Below are positions 22,555-33,549 of a DNA stretch of 64,000 bases, piece after piece (position 1 is the stretch's first letter; the number at the start of each line of letters is the position of its first letter). Source of the stretch: Bettongia penicillata ogilbyi (taxonomy: Eukaryota; Chordata; Mammalia; Diprotodontia; Potoroidae). The notes below the pieces were generated by a model. The model had not been told where the DNA came from and made no database searches. It saw only the letters and a list, made by a program, of their open reading frames with translations. The translations under genes and the position numbers were made by a program. Location of the stretch: NCBI GenBank assembly GCA_023548195.1, contig JAJHZJ010000496.1, positions 5,205,001 to 5,269,000 of the forward strand, read 5' to 3'.

Positions 22555-22760
22555 GGTAGCGTGGTGGTAGTTCATGGATAGATTTCAGAGAATCCATGAA
22601 CTTAGTTTGGGGGAGGGGATTGTATTTTGTTTTCACTAACTAAAATTTAGAATTTCCTTTAATTATTTCTTTTTTTAAATGTCTTTATTTTTAAGAGGAA
22701 TCTATAGACTTCACCAGATTGCCAGAGACCTGGGATACCCAAAGAATTTCTAAACCCTAG
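22555..22760 (+). repeat. Dispersed repeat, possibly hAT-derived
   Basis: TTTCAGAGAATCCATGAAC, then TTTTCACTAACTAAAATTTAGAATTTCC and GGAATCTATAGACTTCACCAGATTGCC. A shared section, GGAATCCATAGACTTCACC, lies at about 55056, and 17130-17300 and 40420-40555 look like the other strand (TGTCATGGAGCCTTTTGG). Class uncertain. Confidence 0.45.
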
Positions 22761-23112
22761 AAATTGGCTGTCCCATAGCTTAGAACTGCCCAAAAACTTT
22801 AGGAACATTGTGTTTTAATAAAAATCTAAGCCTTGGACTGAATAGTAACAAAACTTATTTGATCCAATCTCAGATCAAGAGTCAGTTCTATTAGGGGGTG
22901 GGGGATGGGGATGCAAAGAGGTTATGCCTGTGTGTCTGAAACCACATAGGTAGCTAACTATATCTATATGTAGAAGCGTATCTGGTAGGTGATCTCAGCA
23001 CCAGAGGGGAGAGGATTTACCTTTCGGAGACCTCATTTTGATCCCACATATTTATTAAGGGATGATTGTGGGGGGGGAGTCACTTTAATTCTGATTATTA
23101 GAAGTTAATGTA

Positions 23113-23373
23113 CTGAGTAGCTAAGTGGTACAGTGAACAGAGCACTAGCCTTGGAATTAGGACATCTTTATGAGTTCAAATCTGGCCTCAGATTCTTCCT
23201 AGCTACGTGCCCCTAGTAAGTCACTTAATCCTGTTTGGTTAATTTTCCTTATCTGTAAAATGAGCTGGAGACAGAAATGGCAAACCACTCATCATTTCTT
23301 TTGCCAAGAAAGTTCCTAAATGGAGTCCCAAAGGGTTGGGTATGATTGAAAAGGTTGACTAACGACAACAAAA
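23113..23373 (+). mobile_element. tRNA-headed marsupial SINE
   Basis: Head GTAGCTAAGTGGTACAGTG, B-box GAGTTCAAATC, core with AAGTCACTTAATCC, and tail TGCCAAGAAAGTTCC ending with ACGACAACAAAAG. A GA-rich satellite follows about 90 bp downstream. Confidence 0.8.
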
Positions 23374-23460
23374 GTATTCCTTGATCCAGCCTGGGATATG
23401 ACTGAGATGAAGGGCCATCTGCCAGTATGGCCTGTGCTATAGGTCATGATATGTTGTGGG

Positions 23461-23937
23461 CTGAGAGAGAGAGAGAGAGAAAGTGACTGAGAGAGAGAGA
23501 GACTGAGAGAAAGAGGAGACAGAGACAGAGACAGAGAGAGACTGAGAGAAAGAGGAGAGAGAGACAGAGACAGAGAGAGACAGAGAGACTGAGAGACAGA
23601 GAGACAGAGAGAGAGACTGAGAGACAGAGAGAGAGAGAGAGAGAGAAAGAGACTGAGAGAGAGAGACTGAGAGAAAGAGGAGAGAGAGACAGAGACAGAG
23701 AGAGACTGAAAGAAAGAGGAGAGAGAGACAGAGACAGAGAGAGACAGAGAGACTGAGAGACAGAGAGACAGAGAGAGAGACTGAGAGACAGAGAGAGAGA
23801 GAGAGAAAGAGACTGAGAGAGAGAGACTGAGAGAAAGAGGAGAGAGAGACAGAGACAGAGAGAGACTGAGAGAAAGAGGAGAGAGAGACAGAGACAGAGA
23901 GAGACAGAGAGAGAGACAAAGAGACTGAGAGAGAGAA
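23461..23937. repeat. GA-rich satellite with a higher-order unit of about 160 bp
   Basis: Built from GAGA, GACA, ACTGAGAG and AAGAGGAG words. A long string starting CAGAGAGACTGAGAGACAGA at 23581 recurs at 23745, a 164-bp shift. A third, shorter repeat starts near 23905. The shift differs by a few bases through GA-run length. Confidence 0.85.
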
Positions 23938-24024
23938 TACATGTTCATACACTTGGAATTGGCACACTGGATGTTAATGTTTGTCAGACATTAGCATGGT
24001 CAGAAGTAATTTTTTTTTAATAGT

Positions 24025-24155
24025 ATCTACTGCAGCTGAGATCATAGGGTTCCAACAAGTCTGGCCACTTCATTTTACAGATGAGAAAACTGAGTCCTAG
24101 ATATGTTAAGTGACTTGTTCAAGGTCTCACAGATAGAATGGTAAGTCTAGAGCTA
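24025..24155 (+). mobile_element. MIR/THER-like fragment
   Basis: CATTTTACAGATGAGAAAAC then AAGTGACTTGTTCAAGGTC and ACAGATAGAATGG identify the core segment. Confidence 0.6.
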
Positions 24156-24375
24156 GAAGCAATCTCCAAAGTTATTGGAGAGTGCAGAAAAGGGATTCAG
24201 ACAACACTCTTTTTTGTTCTTCTAAATCTAGATGTCCTCCTTAGAGCTGATATTAATTTTTCCTTTTTGTCCTTTCTTTCTATTCTTTTATGTTTTTTCT
24301 TCTTCCCCCTGCCCTCCTTTTCCAAAGGAGCCAAGACACAGAAGAAGGTTCACAACCCCTGGCTTACAGGATACT

Positions 24376-24460
24376 ACACAGAGTGTTCCCAAAATCTTAG
24401 TGTAGTTTTAAACTTTAATAGCTCTAGTCACTTAAAACTGCAGTAAGTCTTTTGGGACAC
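24376..24460. mobile_element. Mariner-like MITE, about 80 bp palindrome
   Basis: The left end GTGTTCCCAAAATCTTAGTG and the right end GTAAGTCTTTTGGGACACTA are near-perfect inverted repeats around a short centre. This is the layout of 80-bp mariner MITEs such as primate MADE1. It contains no coding sequence; movement would need a mariner transposase in trans. Confidence 0.65.
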
Positions 24461-24619
24461 TAATTAAATCAGAACCCAAATCTCAGGCTAAGTAGGAATG
24501 GTGCTTCCTTTGGCCCCAGTGTAGTTACAGCAAGTAGGCAAAAATATCGGGGTAATGAAAGCATCCCAAGGCCATCTCGCCTACAGTGGTGATAGTGTGA
24601 AATTCACTAATAATTGAAT

Positions 24620-24790
24620 AATTAGCTGCTCACGTTTCTATAGTGCTGTCCTCAGGAAGCTCTGTGGGGGAGGTGATGTGAAAATTATCTTCCCATCTCC
24701 CAAATTTAAAAAAGAAATGGAAGTTATGTGACTTACCCTAGATTAACCAGTATATTAAAGTCAGTAATAAAACTGACTTTTTTTCCCATA
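24620..24790 (+). mobile_element. MIR-like fragment
   Basis: CTATAGTGCTGTCCTCAGG at the 5' side and AAGTTATGTGACTTACCC in the core are degraded MIR landmarks. Confidence 0.4.
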
Positions 24791-25234
24791 TACCATGTTC
24801 ACAGCTCTTTCCAGCATAATATGTTGCTAAGAGACAGATGCCTGGGGTTGAGGATGGGATAGGAGAAGAGGGGACTGGGAGATTACACCGTGGGTGCACT
24901 CTTTTTTCCCCCAGGTTTTTAAAATTAGTATTCCCTCCTCTCCATGAATATCTTATTAGTAAATTGCTCTAAGTATGCTCTTCTGTGTTAAGTAGCACAT
25001 AACTTTGGCTTTGACACAGTTACTGGTATTTTTGAGGGTATTTGTAGAACTTTTTCGTACATCATTAATACTCTTCTTAGACGGGTAAAAGATCTTGAAC
25101 TCCTGTAGCAGTCACATGATTTTATGGCAGAAGGCATGCAATCAGGTTTTGGGTTTGGGGCGAAAAAGAAAAGGAAACCTAATGGTCTCGCCCTTCGAGA
25201 CGCAATGTCAAATTTTCTTACTCTTATCACCTCC

Positions 25235-25500
25235 CATTCCTCTAAGCATCGTCATCACCATTATCAAACTAGCAACAAAAATATCAGACATTTGCATTAT
25301 GTTTCAACGTTTGCAAAGGTGTTTTATACATACCATGATCCCCATAACTACTCTGGAGTATAAGCGCTATTATTCTTATCTGATAGTTAAGGAAACTGAG
25401 GCAGACAGAGGTTAATTTACACAGCTGGTCATTATCTGAGAAAAGACTAACTCAGGGCTTCTTGAGTCTGTGCCCTGCACTCTACCTACTTAGTATGACC
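25235..25500 (+). mobile_element. MIR/THER-like SINE
   Basis: CGTTTGCAAAGGTGTTTTAT, CTGGAGTATAAGCGCTATTA, AGGAAACTGAGGCAGACAG and an end with GCACTCTACCTAC give the MIR order over about 260 bp. Confidence 0.65.
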
Positions 25501-25549
25501 TATGTGAGGCTTGGGTACTTTAAAGAAAACAGGAGGTAGGGAATTTACA

Positions 25550-25655
25550 GTGTGTCCCCAAAGCCTTAGTGCAGTTATAAACTATAATTATTTAAAGTCT
25601 AAGCTTTAATAGCTTAAAATTGTACTAAATTTTTTACTAAATTTGTACTCTATTT
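25550..25655. mobile_element. Mariner-like MITE, degraded
   Basis: GTGTGTCCCCAAAGCCTTAGTGCAGTTATAAAC matches the left arm of the 24.4 kb element. The right arm (TAGCTTAAAATTGTACTAAA) is recognisable, but the outer end has been altered by duplications of ACTAAATTTGTAC. Confidence 0.5.
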
Positions 25656-25899
25656 TGTACTACAAATTTTAAGGGGGCATCTTTTATGACAAAAGAGGAA
25701 GTAGATGAGAGTGTAGTAAAAGAAGGCGATGGGTCTGTATGCTTCAAGAACTTTAGAGATAGAATAAAAAGTTTAAAAAAATATGGAATTGAACTCCATG
25801 GTCTCTTTATTATTCCTGAAGTACACTATCCCTAATCCATCCTGGTGGTTATGTAAAAGTTTCTCAAACAAATCTCAACGTTTATGATAACGTAGGTTG

Positions 25900-26335
25900 G
25901 GAAGAGGAGGCATTCTGGTACGAAATTTTGGGAAAGGCATTGAAAATATGGAGAGGAATCAGAGGTATGAGACATTGATAGGAAAAGGCCTTGAGTTCAT
26001 ACCATATGAAGATCAGAAGGTGAAACTAGGGGTCAGACTAAACTTTGGGATGCCATAACTGCTATCTTCAAGTATTTGAAGGGTGATCACATGGGACTGA
26101 GAAATGCTTTTTCTGCTTAACCTTAGTGGAAAGAAGCTAGTTCAATGGATGACCATTGCTAAGAGGCAGATTTAGTTTGCATACAGGTAAACATTTCCTA
26201 GTAATCAGAGTTTTCCAAATGTGGAACAGGTGGCCTCTGTCAGGGTACCATCTTTACCACAGAGTGGATAATCACTGATTGGGTAGGCATATAAGGGATT
26301 CCTGGTCAGGTATAAGTTGGATTGAGTTGTCGTCC
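25900..26335 (+). mobile_element. L3/CR1-type LINE 3' fragment
   Basis: L3 landmarks are present in order: CATACCATATGAAGATCAGA, GCTATCTTCAAGTATTTGAA, and a tail near 26290 of the form TATAAGGGATTCCTGGTCAGG. This is the C-terminal coding end plus 3' UTR of an old CR1-clade LINE, heavily decayed. Confidence 0.65.
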
Positions 26336-26369
26336 CCCCCCACAGTCATTATAGGACATCAGTTGACAT

Positions 26370-26530
26370 ATAAAGGGGCCTTAAGAATTCTCCATTCCAC
26401 CTCCTTTAGTTTATGAATGAGGAATCTGATCCCTATAGAAATTCAGTGCTTTGCCCAAGAACTTTAAGTGAGTACTGAATACTGGAACTGAGATTTGAAC
26501 CTAGGTCTTCTCACATAACAACTGTTTTCT
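26370..26530 (+). mobile_element. MIR-like fragment
   Basis: CATTCCACCTCCTTTAGTT, GAATGAGGAATCTGATCCC and GATTTGAACCTAGGTCTTCT are MIR core and 3' landmarks. Confidence 0.5.
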
Positions 26531-26949
26531 TTTGCCACTAAAATCTTTGAACCTTACTTTATTCATGTATAAAATGTGGATGATCCAATTTCCACTAACA
26601 TAATGCAAAATGATTGAAAGGGAAACCTTTGGTAAATATAAAATCCCATGCAAAAGGAGGATAATTTTATTTTTTATTTGAAAGAGATAAATTTCATGAA
26701 TAAAGCATCCCACCTACTTTTTGGATTTTTATATAGTACTCCCTGTCATTTGTCTCTCTTCTCTGTCTTAGAGAATTTTTTTTTTATTCTATGCAGAAAG
26801 ATGGGATAAAGAGAATTCACACACTGGTGATACCATCAGTTTTACTATCATCAGATAAAAAGTACATCAATATTATTCCTATATTAAAAGAACATTCCTA
26901 CTTTTGTATCATGCTTTTTTAGCTAAAAAAGACTTTCACAATCACTTAC

Positions 26950-27075
26950 TTTTAGGCTAAATTATAGACTCTCAGAGTTGGATGGGACCTCAAAGGCTCT
27001 CAAGAGCAAGTACTAACTGATCCTCCCTTAGCAAAATCTCCAACAAGTCTTCATGTGTTAGTCTCAAGAGAGAAT
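26950..27075 (-). mobile_element. L3/CR1-type 3' end, opposite orientation
   Basis: ACTCTCAGAGTTGGATGGGACCTCAAAGG-type sequence is the antisense of the L3 3' terminus. It faces the plus-strand L3 copy ending at 26335, so the two copies converge about 0.6 kb apart. Confidence 0.5.
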
Positions 27076-27079
27076 ATGT

Positions 27080-27769
27080 TAGCTCCCTTATGGCCTCCAT
27101 TTTACTTCTGAGTTCAGTGGCTATTTATTAGGGCACTCTTCAGTTCAGAATCCCGTGCACATACCAACTATGTGACCATGACAAGTTCCTTAGATTCTCA
27201 GTACTCTAGACCGTGAACTGAGACTATAAATTGAAGAGAAGTTTATGACCTGAATCCATAGAGGGAGTTTTCTCACCTGGAAATTCCCTATATTAATGAA
27301 ATCAGAGATCTATTTCCTAGCCTGAGCCTGCTATATGCAAGGCACTGATCTGTACCCTGACAATACAAAGTTTCTTTGTGTTTGTTTTTGCAGTTCTTTT
27401 CCTCAAGAAGTTTTCAGGGGGAAATTGAAGGGGTGAATGGATGGATAAATGAATGAATGATAAATATTAAGTGCTTACTACCATTGGATCACTATGCTAA
27501 GTGCCAAAGAGATGATTCAAAAAAGCAAGCTTCTATTTTAAGTAGGTGAACACAACACATAGTGGAGTATGGTATTTTGGTCAGGGAAGTCCCTAGGATA
27601 GGAATTGTATCTGCCAGCATTTTGTTTTTAAGTTTTATTATTACTAAGTTTTTTGCACTAAGCATTTACCCCAACTTCATGAGAGGACTTTTGTGACAAA
27701 GTAAAATAGTTAAGTAAAACTTCTATTGGAGGGACCTTATCCAAGACTGCTTGCAAAATTCCACATCTG
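27080..27769. other. No confident feature
   Basis: A possible MIR-like 5' scrap lies near 27462 (ATTAAGTGCTTACTACC). The right part may be the very end of the L1 3' UTR. Confidence 0.35.
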
Positions 27770-28389
27770 TATAATCTCCCTTCCCATCTCTCTTTTTTAA
27801 TAATAGAAATCTTTCTCTCTTTTTCCTATTACCATTTACTACATTGAGAACAAAAAATAAAAGCAAATTCCTTGTAACAAGTATGTATAGTCAAGCAAAG
27901 CAAACTCCCCCATTGTCTATATTCAAAAGTATATGTTTCATTTTACACCCTAAAGTCTACTTTTAAGAAGCGGATAGCATATCTTCATGACTGGTCTGCT
28001 AAAATGCCATATGATCTTTATAAGGACTACTTTTTTTATAGATTTCAAAGTCGTTGATCTTTACCATGTTATTGTGTATTTTCTCCTTGTTCTAATCATC
28101 TTTCTTTATCAGTTCATTAAAATCTTTAAATTTTCTAACATTGATGTTACAGTATAAATTATCTTAGTTGTATTCATTTAATTCTTCCATTCATATGCAA
28201 CTTTCCATTTCTTTCAACTCATTTCTTCATTTCTTATTGCGCAATAGTACTTTTCACATTCAGATACCACAACTTACTCAGCTATGCCTCTTTTAATTGG
28301 TATCCCTTTAGTTTCCCATTTTTTGTCATCACAAAATGAGCTATTATACATTTTTTAAAAAAAATAGGAGCTTTTGCTATTTTTTAAGA
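27770..28389 (-). mobile_element. L1 3' UTR, left half of an L1 split by a HAL1
   Basis: The plus strand carries landmarks of marsupial L1 3' ends read in antisense: TAGTCAAGCAAAGCAAACTC, then TCATTTCTTATTGCGCAATAGTA, then GGTATCCCTTTAGTTTCC and ACAAAATGAGCTATTATACA. The sequence stops at the HAL1 insertion and resumes at 30666. The outer 3' limit is blurred and could be some tens of bases further left. Confidence 0.7.
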
Positions 28390-29225
28390 TTCAAATTTAA
28401 ATTTATTTATTTTTAGTTTTCAAGATTTATCGCCACAAGATTTTGAGTTCCAAATTTTCTCCCTATTCTTCCTCTTCCCCACCTCAAGATGGAATGAATT
28501 TTAATTACCCCTTTTTCTAGTCCACCCTCCCTTTTATCATCCCCCCTCTTATCAATTCTCTTCCCCTTTACTTTTACTTAAAGGGCAAGATAGATTTCTA
28601 TACCCCATTGCCTGTATATCTTATTTCCCAATTGTATGCAAAAACAATTTTTCAACATTTGTTTTGAAAACTTTGAGTTCCAAATTCTCTACTTTCTTCC
28701 CTCCCCATCCACCCCTATTGAGAAGACAAGCGATTCAATATAGGTTATAGGTGTAGTTATGCAAAATACTTCCATAATAGTCATGTTATGAAAGACTAAC
28801 TATATTTTTGTCCATCCTATCCTGCCCCTCAATTATTATGTTTTCTCCTTTGACCTTATCCCTTTTCTAAAGTGTTTGCTTCTGACTACTCCCTTGTCCA
28901 ATTTGCCCTTCCTTCTATAACCCCTGTTTTCCCCTCCTCCCCCACTCTCCTGGAGGGTAAGATACTCAAGTATGTGTGTATGTTATTCCCTACTTAAGCC
29001 AAATCCAATGAGAGTAAAGTACACTCATTCCTTCTCATCTTCCCCAACTTCCCCTCCACTGTGAAACCTTTTTTCTTGCCTCCTTTATGGGAGACAATAT
29101 AACCCCATTCTATCTTTCCATTTCTCTTTCTCCCAATATATTCCTCTGTAACCCTTTAATATTATTTTTTAGATTCCCTTCACATTCAATTCACCCTGTG
29201 CCCTCTGTCTCTCTGCCTCTCTGTC

Positions 29226-29226
<1 letters not shown>

Positions 29227-29298
<72 letters not shown>
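29227..29298. repeat. (TATC)n tetranucleotide microsatellite in the nested HAL1
   Basis: About 17 uninterrupted CTAT units. It follows CTCTGCCTCTCTGTCTCTAT at the place where the other HAL1 has a GT tract. Confidence 0.95.
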
Positions 29299-29429
29299 TT
29301 CCTACAACTACCTTAATAATGAGAAAGGTCTCATGAGATACAAATATTATTTTTCCGTGTGGAAAAGTAAATAATTCAAATTTGATAAGTCTCTTATGAT
29401 TCTCTCTCCTGTTTAACTTTTCATGCTTT

Positions 29430-30499
29430 TCTTGATTCTTGTATGTGAAAGTCAAATTTTCTATTCAGCTCTTAACTTTTCATCAATAATGCTTTGAAGT
29501 CCTCTATTTCACTGGATATCCATTTTTCCCCTGAAGGATTATATTCGGGTTTTGCTAGGTAGATGATTCTTGGTTTTAATCCTACCTACTTTGATCTCTG
29601 GAATATCATATTCCAAGGCTTTCAATCCTTACTGTACAAGCTGTTAGATCTTGTGTTATCTGATTGTATTTCCACAATACTTGTTTCTTTCTGGCTGCTT
29701 GCAATATTTTCTCTTTAACCTGGGAACTCTGAAATTTGGCTACAATATTCCTAGGTGTTTTTCTTTTAGGATCTTTTTTTCCAGAGGTGATTAGTGGATT
29801 CTTTCAATTTCTATTTTACCCTCTGTTTCTAGAATATCAATAGTTTTCCTTGATAATTTCTTGAAAGATGATGTCTAGGCTCTCTTTTTGATCATAGCTT
29901 CCAGGTAATCCAATAATTTTAAAATTCTCTCTCCTGAATCTATTTTCTAGGTCAGTAGTTTTTCCTGTGAGATATTTCATATTATCTCCTATTTTTTTCT
30001 TCTTTTGATTCTGTTTTATAAGCTTTTCATTTCTCAAAAAGTCATTAGCTTCCATTTGCTCCATTCTAATTTTGAAGGAATTGTTTTCATCAGTGAGTTT
30101 TTGGACTTCCTTTACCATTTGACCAATTCTGCTTTTTAAGACACTCTTCTCCTCAATGACTTTTTGGACTTCTTTTGTCATTTGGATTAGTCTATTTTTA
30201 AGGTGTTATTTTCTTCAGTTTTGGGGTATCCTTTAGCAAGTTATTGTCTTGGTTTTTCTGACTTTTTTTTTTTTACAATACTCTCATTTCTCTTCCCAAT
30301 TTTTTTCCTCTACTTCTCTTACTTGAGTATCAAAATCCTTTTTGAGTTCCTCCATGGCCTGTAACCAATTAATATTCATCTTGGAGGCTTTTGATGTAAG
30401 AGCTTTGACTCTCCTTTCCTTCTCTGGTTGTACTCCCTGATCTTCCTTGTCAGCAAAATAAGATTGTATAGTCTCAGTTCTTTTATGATGTTTACTCAT
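29430..30499 (-). pseudogene. ORF1 relic of the nested HAL1
   Basis: The likely start is an ATG at 30497-30499, giving a short basic N-terminus with a TIQSYF motif that matches TIESFF in the other copy. Coiled-coil heptads follow (AMEELKKDFDTQVREVEEK), then an RRM-like part with KTTDLENRFRRENFKIIGLP at about 29920-29980 and a C-terminal domain to about 29430. Open frames survive only in pieces (30284-30538 and 29837-30181), separated by stops and frameshifts. The lesions are more numerous than in the 10-11 kb copy, in keeping with greater age. Confidence 0.75.
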
Positions 30500-30665
30500 T
30501 TTTCCAGTCAAGTACTTGACTTTCCAACTCTTTGTCAAGGGAGATCTCTGCTTTAAGTCAGGGTAGGGGTGGGAGTGAATGGGCTATTTCAGACTTCAGG
30601 CATTTTGTATCAGTTGCTTGATTCCCTACCATGTGTTGGCCCAGACTTCTGGAAGCACCCCCTCA

Positions 30666-33135
30666 CGTTTTGATATTTCTTTGATGTCTCTTAGTTGTAT
30701 GCTTAGAAATAGTATAGCTATGTCAAAGGGCAAACCGTGTTTGGTAACTTTTTATGTATGATTACAAAATGCTTTCCAGAATGGTTGCAAGTTTACTAAC
30801 AGTGCAGCAATCTACCTATAATTGCACTATCACTCCAGCATTTATCAATTTCTGTTTGCATCATCTTTGCCAATAAACTAGTGGATGTGAGATGGAATAT
30901 CAGAATTGTTTTAATTTGCTTTTCTCTAATTAGTAGTAATGTTGAATATATTTTGTCATGGTTTTTGAGAGCCTTTTTGTGACCTTAGTACATTTATCAA
31001 TTGGAAATGTTTATTCTCCTATTTGTTCATTCCATTTATATACAAAAAAACCAGGCATTTATAAGCAAAACCTGGGGGAAAATATATGTTATTTTCTTTT
31101 TATTCTTAGTTTAGGATTTATTTGTACCCAAACTTTAAAAAAATTAGGTAATTAAATCATCTGTGATCCTCTATCCTTAGGTGATATACTTTTCTCCTAT
31201 CCATGCATCCAAAAGGCAATTTTTTTCCCCTACATATTTCTTCTCTTTTTTATGTTGTGACTTTTTATATTTAGATTATGTATCCATTTGGAGATTTTCT
31301 TTGTATGAGTTATCAAATGCTGGTCTAAATCTAATTTATTTCATATTACTGCCCAAATTTCCTAGGTTTTGTCACATAGTAAGTCCTCATAAGTAGCTAT
31401 GATTTCTGGTTTTGTCCAGTAGTAGGGTGTCACATATATTTTCTTCTGCATGTTGTATATGGCTACTCTAATTTACTGATTAATATCTCCATTCTTAAAT
31501 CAATTACTTTGTTGTATAATTTGAGATCTGGTACTTAAACCCACTTTTGTACTTTTAATTGTTTCTCCTTGCAATTATTGACCTTTTTGTCTTCATATAT
31601 ATTTTGTTACTATTTTTTCTATTTCTGTATAAGTAAATTACATTCAATAGTATTATCCTTTTTATCATGTTGACTTATTCTACTCCTGAACACTAATTTT
31701 TTTCTAATCATTTAGGTGTCTATTTTTGTAAAATAGTGGTTTGTAGTTGTATTTATATAATTCTGCGAATCTTTGAAGACAGAGTTCTAAGTATTTTATA
31801 TACTTCATAGTAATTTTAAATGGAATTTTTCTTTCTATATCTTTCTGTTGGCTTTTATTGGTTTTATAAAAAATTACTGATGTTTTGTTTAGATTTGCTA
31901 AAGTTATTGTTTCAATTAATTTTTAGTTGACTTGAGGGCACTTTAAATATACTGTCATATCATCTTCAAAAAAAGTATCCTTTTTTCTTCTTTATCTATA
32001 ACTATTTCTTCAATGTCTTTGTCTTTATTTATTGCTGTAGTTAGTATTTCCATTACTTTGTTGAATAAAAGTGGTAACAGTGGATATGTTGTTTTGTGCT
32101 TAATTTTATTTCAAAGGATTCTAGGTTATATTCATTGTTTATAATTATATTTTTTGACTTTTAATATTCACAATTTATCATTTTAAGGAAAGCCCTCTTC
32201 ATTGCTATGTTTTCTGTTGGTTTTTAGATGTAGTTGTTACATTTTTGTCACAACTCTTTGTATTTATTGATAAAATCAAGATTTGTATTTTTTTTGTTGT
32301 TAATATAGTAAATTATTTATAGTAATCCTAATATCAAACCAACTCTGCCTTTCAAGTAATAATCCAACCTGGCCATAGCACATGATGTTTGTGATATGCT
32401 CTTTTAGCCACGTTGCTAATAGTTTATTTAAAATGTTTTCTTCAATATTCATTAGGGATATTAATTCATAGTTTTCTTTTTCTATTTATCATTTCCTGGC
32501 TTATGTATCAAGACCACATCTATATCATAAAAGGATCTTGGTAGTATTACTTCTTTTATTATTTGTGCCAATAGTTTATGCAATAGTGGATTTAATTGGT
32601 CTTTGAATGTCTGATAAAATTCATTTGTGAATCTTACTAATCCTGGAGTTGTTTTGTTTAGAAGTTCATTTATGGATAGTTCAATTTCTTCCTTTGAAAT
32701 TAGGCTGTTAGCACTCTCTATTTCTTGTTCTCTTAATTTAGGCATTTTATATTTTTGTAAATATTCATACCTTTCACTTAAGTTATTGGTGTTATGGTAA
32801 TAAAGCTGAGAAAATAGTTTAAATTTCTTATTCCTTTGTTTTGAATTCTCCTTTTTCCTTTTTTATACTTTTTTATGTTTTTCTACTTTTCCTCTCTCCT
32901 TTTTAATCAAATTATCTAATGGTTTGTGCATTTTTTAAAATTTTGTCCTAGTTTCACATATTAATACGATTTTTAGTGTTTTGATTTTGCTAATCCCTTT
33001 GATTTTCAGAATATCTAGTTTTCATTTTAAAATGATGGTTTTCTATATTTAAGTTGCATCCCCAATTCATTAATATTTTATTTATGTTTCTTTTTTGTTA
33101 ATAAAGGGTTTATAGATACATTTTTCTCCCAAGCA
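30666..33135 (-). mobile_element. L1 remnant: start of 3' UTR and most of ORF2
   Basis: This continues the L1 interrupted by the HAL1. The first part (ATGTCAAAGGGCAAACC, then GTGAGATGGAATATCAGAATTG) is the antisense of a typical L1 3' segment. Further right lie ORF2 relics with a reverse-transcriptase active-site motif at 31956-31967 and the finger region at 32482-32745. The element is lost at about 33135, so it is 5'-truncated within ORF2. It is AT-rich and strongly decayed. Confidence 0.75.
31920..32760 (-). pseudogene. L1 ORF2 reverse-transcriptase relic
   Basis: An 87-residue open frame (32482-32745) opens with MPKLREQEIESANSLISKEE and contains FTNEFYQTFKDQLNP and LPRSFYDIDVVLIHKPGNDK. 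These match the conserved 'kSPGpDGFtaEFYktFke ... sfyea.itLIPKp' section of L1 ORF2. Downstream, minus-strand codons at 31967-31956 read E-D-D-M followed by TVYLK, a degraded form of the catalytic FADDM motif. The conserved SPGPDG has become TPGLVR, and the intervening sequence is full of stops, so the protein is dead. Confidence 0.75.
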
Positions 33136-33289
33136 ATTGAATGACAATATATTTTTCAAGAATGCAGTATTATAAAATAAATGCAGAATAAAGAGTTGGA
33201 ATACTAGTTGAAACAAAGGAAAAATTACCATAACTGGAGGCACTATCCACATTAATGAGACTGCAGATCCTTTGCCATGTTTCGGTAAT

Positions 33290-33545
33290 TAATAAATAAT
33301 ACTATTAATGATAGCTGATATCTGTATAGTGTTTTATGGTTTGCAAAGTACATTACATTTGTCATATCATTTGGTCCCCTCAACAGCTGTGTAAGATAAA
33401 TGCTATTATCATCCTCATTTTCTACAAAAGAAGACTCATGCTGTAAGAGGTTAAAGGGCTTGCTATAATCACACAGCTATTAATTTCATGAGGCAGGATT
33501 TGAATTCAGACATTCTGAACTACAGTTATCCACTATGGCATTCAG
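33290..33545 (+). mobile_element. MIR/THER-like SINE
   Basis: GATAGCTGATATCTGTATAG, GGTTTGCAAAGTACATTAC, GCTATTATCATCCTCATTTT, AATCACACAGCTATTAATTT and GATTTGAATTCAGACATTC are in order. It lies about 150 bp beyond the truncated 5' end of the L1. Confidence 0.7.
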
Positions 33546-33549
33546 CTGT

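Larger units (their letters stand above)
28390..30665 (-). mobile_element. Second HAL1 element, 5'-truncated and older, nested in an L1
   Basis: The 3' region (28390-29430) and ORF1 (29430-30499) match the 9.1-12.1 kb element in order and content but with many more substitutions. Only about 170 bp of 5' UTR remain, so the insertion is 5'-truncated. It interrupts an L1: sequence on the left (to about 28389) and on the right (from about 30666) joins into one continuous L1 3' UTR. Imperfect 19-bp flanks (28371-28389 and 30666-30684, 14 or 15 matches by eye) look like a decayed target-site duplication. A TATC microsatellite occupies the same relative place as the GT tract of the first copy. Confidence 0.75.

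Noticed and set aside
23316..23967. Ser/Leu-rich open frames of 176 and 210 codons
   Set aside because: They translate the GA-rich satellite in two frames and include no recognisable domain.
28390..30665. A plain L1 with internal deletion of ORF2
   Set aside because: The same ORF1-to-3'-region structure occurs at 9.1-12.1 kb, and this segment interrupts a different L1 whose own 3' UTR is unlike it.
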